Source: Pseudomonadota bacterium (GTDB lineage Bacteria > Desulfobacterota > Desulfarculia > Desulfarculales > Desulfarculaceae). Taken from it: a stretch of 64,000 nt of DNA. Location of the stretch: positions 47,195 through 111,194 of the forward strand of contig JAHIQI010000037.1 of the NCBI GenBank assembly GCA_018902755.1. The letters run 5' to 3'. This document shows positions 58,952-64,000 of the stretch, piece by piece; position 1 is the stretch's first letter, and each line of letters starts with the position of its first letter. The position numbers and the translations under genes are program-made. The notes below the pieces were generated by a model. The model saw only the letters and a program-made list of their open reading frames with translations. It was not told where the DNA came from and did no database searches.

Positions 58952-59419
58952 ATGACTCATATATTGAGCTTCACTCTCAACGGCGCGCCGGTGCAGGCCT
59001 TGGTCAAGACCAGCGACAGCCTGCTGGACGTGCTGCGGGAGAAGCTGGACGTAACCAGCCCCAAGCGGGGCTGCGACAGCGGGGACTGCGGGGCCTGCAC
59101 GGTCATGCTGGAGGGCAAGGCGGTGCGCGCCTGCCTCACCTGCGCGCTCACCGTGGAGGGCAAGCAGGTGGTCACCGTGGAAGGCCTTAGCCACAACGGC
59201 AAGTTGCAGCCCTTGCAGGAGGCCTTCGTGAGCCACGGCGGCAGCCAATGCGGCTTTTGCACCTCGGGCATGCTGGTGAGCGCTACCGCCCTGCTGGCCA
59301 AGAACCCCCACCCCCAGCGCCATGAGATCGCCCAGGAGATGTCGGGCAACCTTTGCCGCTGCGGGTGCTACGAAGAGATAACCCAGGCCATTTTGGACAC
59401 GGCCCGCAAGGGCGATTAG
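58952..59419 (+). CDS. Mo hydroxylase 2, 2Fe-2S subunit
   Basis: A 155-residue subunit with the same two-domain plan as 51383-51850: 'GCDSGDCGACTVMLEGKAVR' and 'SQCGFCTSGMLVSATALL', then 'NLCRCGCYEEIT'. The ATG at 58952 has AAAGGAG about a dozen bases upstream; the longer open frame from 58808 is not conserved. It is followed after 11 bases by the NdhL-like gene. Confidence 0.92.
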   Translation: MTHILSFTLNGAPVQALVKTSDSLLDVLREKLDVTSPKRGCDSGDCGACTVMLEGKAVRACLTCALTVEGKQVVTVEGLSHNGKLQPLQEAFVSHGGSQCGFCTSGMLVSATALLAKNPHPQRHEIAQEMSGNLCRCGCYEEITQAILDTARKGD

Positions 59420-59430
59420 GGGGCGAGGCC

Positions 59431-60750
59431 ATGAACCAATACATCGGCAAGGCCATGCCGCGCTACGATGCCCAGGGCCAGGTGAGCGGCAAAGTGCGCT
59501 ACGTGGACGACATCAAGGTGCCGGGCATGAAGTGCGTTAAAGTGCTGCGCAGCCCGGTGCACAAGGGCGTGATCCGCGGCCTGGACTTCAGCAAGGCCAT
59601 GGCGGTTCCCGGCGTGGTGGGCTTTGTAACCGCCCAGGATATCCCCGGCAAGAACGCCTACGGACGCTTTCAAGACATGCCGGTCTTGGCCCCGGACAAC
59701 CGGGTGCGCTACCGGGGCGAGCCCATCGCGGCGGTGGTGGCCGTGGACCAGGACACCGCCCTGGAGGCCCTGTCCCTGGTGGAGATGGACATAGAGGAGC
59801 AGACCCCGGTATTCGACATGTTCGAGGCCATGAAACCGGGCGCTCCCCTGGTGCGCCACGATTCCAAGAGCAACCTGTGGGTGCACTACCCGCCGGACAT
59901 CACCGAAGTGACCATGGTCAAGGGTCAGGTGGACCAGGGCATGGCCCAGGCCGACCAGGTGATCGAGGGCCGCTACTCAACCGGGGTGCAGGACCACGTG
60001 CCCATGGAGTCCAACGTTTCGGTGGCCTACCGCGACGAAATGGGCCGCCTGGTCATCCACACCGTAAGCCAGACCATCTACGCCCATTTGGGCATGCTCT
60101 GCGCCATCCTGGCCATGCCCATGAGTCAGATACGCTACATCGGCGGCCAGGTGGGCGGGGCCTTTGGCGGCAAGAACGACATTCACACCGACCACATCGC
60201 CGCCCTGGCCGTGCTCAAGTTCGGCTACCCGGTAAAGTACCGCCTGACCCGTGAAGAGGATTTGCAGTTCACCACCAAGCGCGGCGCTTTTGTGCTGGAC
60301 TTCAAGACCGGCGTGAAAAAAGATGGCCGCCTCACCGCCTGCCGCATCGACATCTGGCACGACACCGGGGCCTACGCGGGCATGTCGCCCTATGGCCTGG
60401 AAAAGTGCGCCATGTTCGCGCCGGGGCCCTACGACTTCCCGCATATCAAGGTGACCGCGCGCACCATATTCACCAACCGGCCCATATCCAGTTCCATGCG
60501 CGGGTTTTCGGTCATCAACGGCCAAGTCGCCTCGGAGATTCACATGAACCGGGTGGCCGAGGCCCTAGGCATGGACCCCTGGGAGCTGCGTTTCGTCAAT
60601 GCCTGGCGCGACGGGGATCATGGGGTGACCGGTTACAAGGTGCGCGGGGCCGGGGCCCTGGAGGCCATGAAAAAGGCGGCGGAGCTGGCGGGCATAAAGC
60701 TGCCGGAAAAGCTCATGTCCATGAGTTCCCGGGGGAGGCAAGCATCATGA
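59431..60750 (+). CDS. Mo hydroxylase 2, N-terminal half of large subunit (NdhL-like)
   Basis: About 439 residues corresponding to the first half of a xanthine dehydrogenase-type Mo subunit: 'YDAQGQVSGKVRYVDDIKVP', 'YRGEPIAAVVAVDQDTA', 'GGQVGGAFGGKNDIHTDH' (FGGK at the Mo site) and 'SSMRGFSVINGQ'. The MRGF reads MRGFS where hydroxylase 1 has MRGFG. The second half is the next gene (4-base ATGA overlap). The two complexes are clearly paralogous, by sequence and by the same split. Confidence 0.87.
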   Translation: MNQYIGKAMPRYDAQGQVSGKVRYVDDIKVPGMKCVKVLRSPVHKGVIRGLDFSKAMAVPGVVGFVTAQDIPGKNAYGRFQDMPVLAPDNRVRYRGEPIAAVVAVDQDTALEALSLVEMDIEEQTPVFDMFEAMKPGAPLVRHDSKSNLWVHYPPDITEVTMVKGQVDQGMAQADQVIEGRYSTGVQDHVPMESNVSVAYRDEMGRLVIHTVSQTIYAHLGMLCAILAMPMSQIRYIGGQVGGAFGGKNDIHTDHIAALAVLKFGYPVKYRLTREEDLQFTTKRGAFVLDFKTGVKKDGRLTACRIDIWHDTGAYAGMSPYGLEKCAMFAPGPYDFPHIKVTARTIFTNRPISSSMRGFSVINGQVASEIHMNRVAEALGMDPWELRFVNAWRDGDHGVTGYKVRGAGALEAMKKAAELAGIKLPEKLMSMSSRGRQAS

Positions 60751-61799
60751 AAAAGACCGGCGTGGGCATGTGCCTTGTTTTGCATCCCACCGGCCGCAAG
60801 GGCGGCGGCGACCCCAGCCAGGCCATAATTCAACTCAAGCCCGACGGCAGCCTGCTCTTGAAGGTGGGCGCGGTGGACCATGGCCAGGGAGCCCTAACCA
60901 TACTGCGCCAGGTGGCCGCCGAGGCCATGGACGTGGATATATCCACGGTGTACGCCAGCAACCGCTCCGACGACCTGGCCCCGCTCAGCGCGGGCAGCGC
61001 GGCCAGCCGGGTTACCCTGGTGGACCCCCACGCGGTGGTTGCGGCGGCCAATGATCTCAAAGCCAAGATCGCCGCCTTCGCGGCCCACCGCCTGGAGATC
61101 GACGCAGAGAACGTGGAACTGGCCGAGGGCAAGGCCTTTGCCAAGGATAATCCCCACCACCACATGACCTTCGCCGAGATCGGCATGATCGCCAACCTGG
61201 GTCAGGGCGTGATTCTGGTAGGGACTGGTGCCTGGCAGCCCGCCCCGGTGCAGGGCCACGATCCAGAGACTGGTTATCTGGATCAGGAGAGCGTCATCTC
61301 CTTTGGCTGCTGCGTGGCCGAGGTCAGTGTGGACACCGGCACTGGCGAGGTGGATGTGACCAAGGTGGTGCAGGTCTGGGAGGTGGGCAAGGCCATCAAC
61401 CCCCTTCTAGTCAAGCAGCAGATCAACGGCGGCCTGCAGATAGGCCTGGGCTTCGCTCTGCGGGAAAACCTGTTTCCCCACTATCCCGACCCGGCCCACG
61501 GCATCGAGTCCCTGGCCGACTACGCCGTGCCCACCTTCATGGACTACCCCCCCGAACTGATCCACGGCATTGAGGAGGTGCCCCATCCCATGGGGGTCAA
61601 GGGCGCCAAGGGCTTTTCCGAGGGCAGCGCCACCGCGCCGGGGCCGGCCATCATCTCGGCCATCCACGACGCCGTGGGGGTTTGGATTCACGAGGTGCCC
61701 GCCACTCCGGAGGTGGTGCTCAGAGCCCTGGAGGCCAAGGAGCGGGACGGGGCCACGGACTACTGGTCCCATCAGGAACGGAGCGCCTGGCTCGCTTAG
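60747..61799 (+). CDS. Mo hydroxylase 2, C-terminal half of large subunit (NdhM-like)
   Basis: About 350 residues corresponding to the second half of the Mo subunit: 'KVGAVDHGQGALTILRQVAA' (cofactor contact), 'AGSAASRVTLVDPHAVV' and 'GAKGFSEGSATAPGPAIISA', with the active-site Glu in GFSE. The ATG at 60747 overlaps the stop of the NdhL-like gene; the track back to 60405 is not used. No FAD subunit follows. The gene ends 45 bases before a strong terminator. Confidence 0.86.
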   Translation: MKKTGVGMCLVLHPTGRKGGGDPSQAIIQLKPDGSLLLKVGAVDHGQGALTILRQVAAEAMDVDISTVYASNRSDDLAPLSAGSAASRVTLVDPHAVVAAANDLKAKIAAFAAHRLEIDAENVELAEGKAFAKDNPHHHMTFAEIGMIANLGQGVILVGTGAWQPAPVQGHDPETGYLDQESVISFGCCVAEVSVDTGTGEVDVTKVVQVWEVGKAINPLLVKQQINGGLQIGLGFALRENLFPHYPDPAHGIESLADYAVPTFMDYPPELIHGIEEVPHPMGVKGAKGFSEGSATAPGPAIISAIHDAVGVWIHEVPATPEVVLRALEAKERDGATDYWSHQERSAWLA

Positions 61800-61844
61800 A
61801 TAAGGTGGCTACCTGCCCCTTTGTTCAGGGCCCTGCCACGCAAC

Positions 61845-61876
61845 AAAACAGGTCAACCGTAAGGTTGGCCTGTTTT
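61845..61876 (+). terminator. intrinsic terminator of the Mo hydroxylase 2 operon
   Basis: AAAACAGGTCAACC and GGTTGGCCTGTTTT form a 14-bp stem with one G-U-type position and a GTAA loop, ending in TTTT-GTATTT, 45 bases beyond the stop of the last operon gene. Confidence 0.88.
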
Positions 61877-62781
61877 GTATTTGGAGGGCCAGGGTGTGCA
61901 CTTATAGGCCAGGGGCAAGGCGTTGCTCGAGGGCCGAGAAGGCATTTGGCTGGACGGAACAGCATCAAACAAGGTTTTTCGGTAAGGCGGCAGGATTATA
62001 GCGGGGAGGTTGAGGCCGTGGATGCGGTCCTGAATGCACTTTATAAACGACAACTACCCGAAACGACGTAACTTGTTTTGTGGGAATAGTGCTTTTATGC
62101 TGTTTTTATGTGGGAAACAGGGGGTTATATGGGGTTTTGTGCCCCCGGGAGTGGCACAAAATGGGATTTTATGCTTTTGACACAAGTGCAAAGAAAACTG
62201 GGAAATGATGCACAGCGTAACTGACAAAAGACAATTTTGAGGTTGCCACACAACTAATTGCTATCATTAGAATTAATTAAAATTTGTCGCCACACTAGGT
62301 TGCTTTGTCGGCTGTCGAGGTGGGCTGAAATTCCCTGACTAAGCAACCACTAAGCAACCAAACCTTAAAACAAATAAATATAATTATATCAGTTAGTTGC
62401 CTATACCACGCCCTTCAAAACGCGCGGTCCAACCTGCAACCAATACTTCACAAGTGCACCATAGCTATAAAGGCATAAAGGCTTCCGGCCTTCAAGTTAC
62501 CGGTCGGTCTTTCATTCCGTGTTCCAGCAAAATGCGGGTGGGCCAGTTGCTCCATCCACTGGTTGGATTGCCACGAGGCAATTCCCGCCATCTGGCTGTG
62601 GCTCCAGCTTTAACGGGAGGCTCCAACCGAGGCCCCGGCTGAGTGTTGGGGGTGACAGGAAAAAAGTCAAGCCCCTGGGCCGAGTTGACGTCACTACATA
62701 AAGTTCAGCCCACCCGGCAAAAACACCGGTCGAAGTTATGAATCGTTATGATCTCCTTAGAAAAAACGAGAGTACCGTTTT
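61877..62781. other. A+T-rich intergenic region at the edge of a probable mobile element
   Basis: About 900 bases without a convincing gene. From about 62050 base composition drops sharply. Repeats include TGTGGGAA at 62079-62086 and 62109-62116 (30 bp apart), TTTTATG at three places (62093, 62104, 62167), and two head-to-tail copies of ACTAAGCAACC (62338-62348, 62349-62359). GTTGCCACACAAC occurs near 62242, and ATTGCC-ACGA-GGCAAT (62567-62582) is palindromic. These could be binding sites of a transposase or regulator at a mobile-element end. Confidence 0.4.
62338..62359. repeat. 11-bp tandem repeat ACTAAGCAACC
   Basis: Two perfect adjacent copies in the A+T-rich gap. A related inverted GGTTGCTT occurs about 40 bases upstream (near 62298), so the three may form one binding region. 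Confidence 0.85.
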
Positions 62782-63474
62782 TCACCTTTTACCCTTAAGT
62801 TGTGATCTAAGGTCTCTGATCTCTCTTCGGTATTCTGTGAGTTGCCCATCTATTTTGCCCATTTTATCAATAAATTGACACATCAAGGCCATCAAATCCT
62901 GGAGATGGGCCGTTTGAAAATCATCAATTGGTTTACTCAGTTTATTTCTTGTAGCCTTCTCGACATTGATATACTGATGGTCGCTGGCACCAAATGTTTC
63001 CTCTATGGAATGACCGGGAGGTATTTTTTGTAATATATCTTGCGTGTTACACCCTAGCACAGAGGCAACACGATCACAGACCTCTAGAGAGGGAGGACCT
63101 TGGCCTAACTCATAGCGTAACCAATGTTCCGGAAATAACTCTGCTTTTTCAGCCAACTCAAATATGTTGCGCCCCGCCCTCAATTTCCATATACGACTTC
63201 CAACCTGCAATCCCTGAAGTGTTACAGATATCCCTTCTGGGATTAAATCAATTCCAGAGATTAACTGATTCACATAGCACGGTTCTAAATAAAGAGCTTT
63301 CGCATAGGCTTCAAGCACCTCTTCTTTTGGTCTGATCCCTAACCGCTCATATCTCCCTATTTGCTCCTTTCCGACAACTCCTCCCATATTTGAGGCCATT
63401 TGCTCCTGGGTCCAGCCAGCCAACTCTCTTAGTAACTGGAGCTTACTACCAATAATGGCTTTTATATTTCCCAT
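62782..63474 (-). CDS. double helix-turn-helix regulator, probable element repressor
   Basis: A 230-residue protein. Two HTH-like helical domains are seen: about residues 8-70 ('SKLQLLRELAGWTQEQMASN', 'IGRYERLGIRPKEEVLEAYA') and 90-148 ('GSRIWKLRAGRNIFELAEKA', 'WLRYELGQGPPSLEVCDRVA'), both of the XRE/Cro type. The C-terminal 60 residues are charged and coiled-coil-like ('EYRREIRDLRSQLKGKR'). It is divergent from a Ner-like gene, the arrangement of phage repressor/Cro-type switches. Codon use is A+T-rich compared with the chromosome to the left. Confidence 0.6.
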   Translation of the reverse strand: MGNIKAIIGSKLQLLRELAGWTQEQMASNMGGVVGKEQIGRYERLGIRPKEEVLEAYAKALYLEPCYVNQLISGIDLIPEGISVTLQGLQVGSRIWKLRAGRNIFELAEKAELFPEHWLRYELGQGPPSLEVCDRVASVLGCNTQDILQKIPPGHSIEETFGASDHQYINVEKATRNKLSKPIDDFQTAHLQDLMALMCQFIDKMGKIDGQLTEYRREIRDLRSQLKGKR

Positions 63475-63566
63475 AAATTGCCTAAAAAGTAGTTGACAAC
63501 GACGTTAATGAGAGGTTAGATGGCAAATAAAGTCGTTTATGATAAAAACACAACCTAATTTGATGT

Positions 63567-63929
63567 ATGAGCAGACACCAAATCCTATCTGAACTGCAAC
63601 GGCGGAAACTATCATTTGCTGAGGTGGGTCGCCGTCTCTCACCGCCAGCTACGAGACAAGCAGTACGTAACACAGTCTATATGCATGGTTTTATTTCTTC
63701 AGTCCGTATCATGCGCAGTATAGCCGGCGCCATTGAATGTGACCCAATCAAAGTATTCCCCGAATTAGCACAAACTCCTGCATTCATTAAAAATGCCAAC
63801 AAGATTGGGCATCGTGCTCTAGACGGCCAGTCCAATAAACGTCGTGATCACCGCATGGTCCCTCATGCGACCCCATTAAACCACGCACCCGGCACGGGCT
63901 GCAATGTAAAGATGCGGGGGTATAAGTAA
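63567..63929 (+). CDS. Ner/Nlp-like DNA-binding protein
   Basis: A 120-residue protein whose first 70 residues fit the Ner/Nlp helix-turn-helix family of Mu-like phages: 'HQILSELQRRKLSFAEVGRR' followed by 'RQAVRNTVYMHGFISSVRIM', and the closing 'IAGAIECDPIKVFPELA', equivalent to the 'IAxALGVxPxEIWP' ending of Ner. The basic, low-complexity tail ('SNKRRDHRMVPHATPL') is unusual. It is divergent from the double-HTH repressor and is followed two bases later by another gene. Confidence 0.55.
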   Translation: MSRHQILSELQRRKLSFAEVGRRLSPPATRQAVRNTVYMHGFISSVRIMRSIAGAIECDPIKVFPELAQTPAFIKNANKIGHRALDGQSNKRRDHRMVPHATPLNHAPGTGCNVKMRGYK

Positions 63930-63931
63930 AC

Positions 63932-64000
63932 ATGGCCCTTCGCCGCGCCCCGGATTCCCGGCAGAACGATCTGTTCAATTATTTTGAGGTGCCGCACCCG
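63932..64000 (+). CDS. truncated CDS at window end, unassigned
   Basis: ATG at 63932, two bases after the Ner-like gene's stop, opens 23 codons running off the window (MALRRAPDSRQNDLFNYFEV...). The spacing suggests an operon with the Ner-like gene, where Mu-like phages carry transposase or replication genes. Too little remains to assign a family. Confidence 0.4.
   Translation, partial: MALRRAPDSRQNDLFNYFEVPHP

Noticed and set aside
62397..62701. Open frames of 60-81 codons before the double-HTH gene
   Set aside because: They overlap each other on both strands, and none shows domain features or good start signals.
1..64000. CRISPR arrays and insertion sequences
   Set aside because: I saw no regularly spaced repeats, cas genes, or clear transposase genes with inverted ends within the window.

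Overview
The window looks like high-GC chromosomal DNA of an anaerobic bacterium, most likely a Desulfobacterota (former Deltaproteobacteria) member with Desulfarculus-type gene content. This placement is inferred from gene families: a MetF/MetV/MvhD-type set, a methanogen-like NrpR regulator, a multi-ferredoxin glutamate synthase-like flavoprotein, the anaerobic-type cobyrinate diamide synthase behind a cobalamin riboswitch, and two Mo hydroxylases with split large subunits. No rRNA or other strong taxonomic marker is present.

Layout. (1) 1-3.2 kb: a MATE exporter, a small PAS protein and an MFS transporter. (2) 3.5-27.6 kb: a surface-polysaccharide (O-antigen/exopolysaccharide) locus, mostly on the minus strand. 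It holds several glycosyltransferases, two AsnB-type amidotransferases, three SDR epimerases/dehydratases, two methyltransferases, a Wzm/Wzt-type ABC exporter, a probable beta-propeller protein and two very large membrane proteins. Its middle (about 10-13.8 kb) is visibly richer in A+T. (3) 27.7-35.6 kb: a minus-strand operon with an MvhD-like iron-sulfur subunit, MetV, MetF, a ferredoxin-fused glutamate synthase-like FMN protein and a class II amidotransferase/GXGXG protein. It has a recognisable promoter, a long leader and a terminator. (4) 35.9-37.7 kb: a divergent NrpR-family regulator overlapping a potassium channel gene. (5) 37.7-43.7 kb: a complete tripartite RND efflux pump, followed by an EamA transporter. 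(6) 44.7-48.9 kb: a 55-aa zinc-ribbon protein, a cobalamin riboswitch with a terminator/antiterminator in front of cbiA, tRNA-Gln(UUG), a CMD-family protein and a ModF-like double ABC ATPase. (7) 49.0-61.8 kb: a catabolic locus around a FadR-type regulator. A minus-strand operon encodes a LarA-like protein, a DUF6282-like amidohydrolase, a beta-hydroxyacid dehydrogenase, an IlvD/Edd dehydratase and a four-subunit Mo hydroxylase. A divergent plus-strand operon encodes a second, three-gene Mo hydroxylase. (8) 61.9-64.0 kb: the A+T-rich edge of what looks like a mobile element, with divergent regulators (a double-HTH protein and a Ner-like protein) and a truncated further gene at the window end.

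How the genes fit together. The most unusual unit is the 27.7-37.7 kb region. There a nitrogen-type regulator faces an operon that joins C1 (methylene-THF) chemistry, an electron-transfer subunit normally partnered with heterodisulfide reductase, and glutamate synthase-like modules. The second is the 49-62 kb catabolic locus, whose split Mo-cofactor subunits recall clostridial nicotinate dehydrogenase (NdhL/NdhM) and whose LarA-like protein lacks the residues expected for lactate racemase chemistry.
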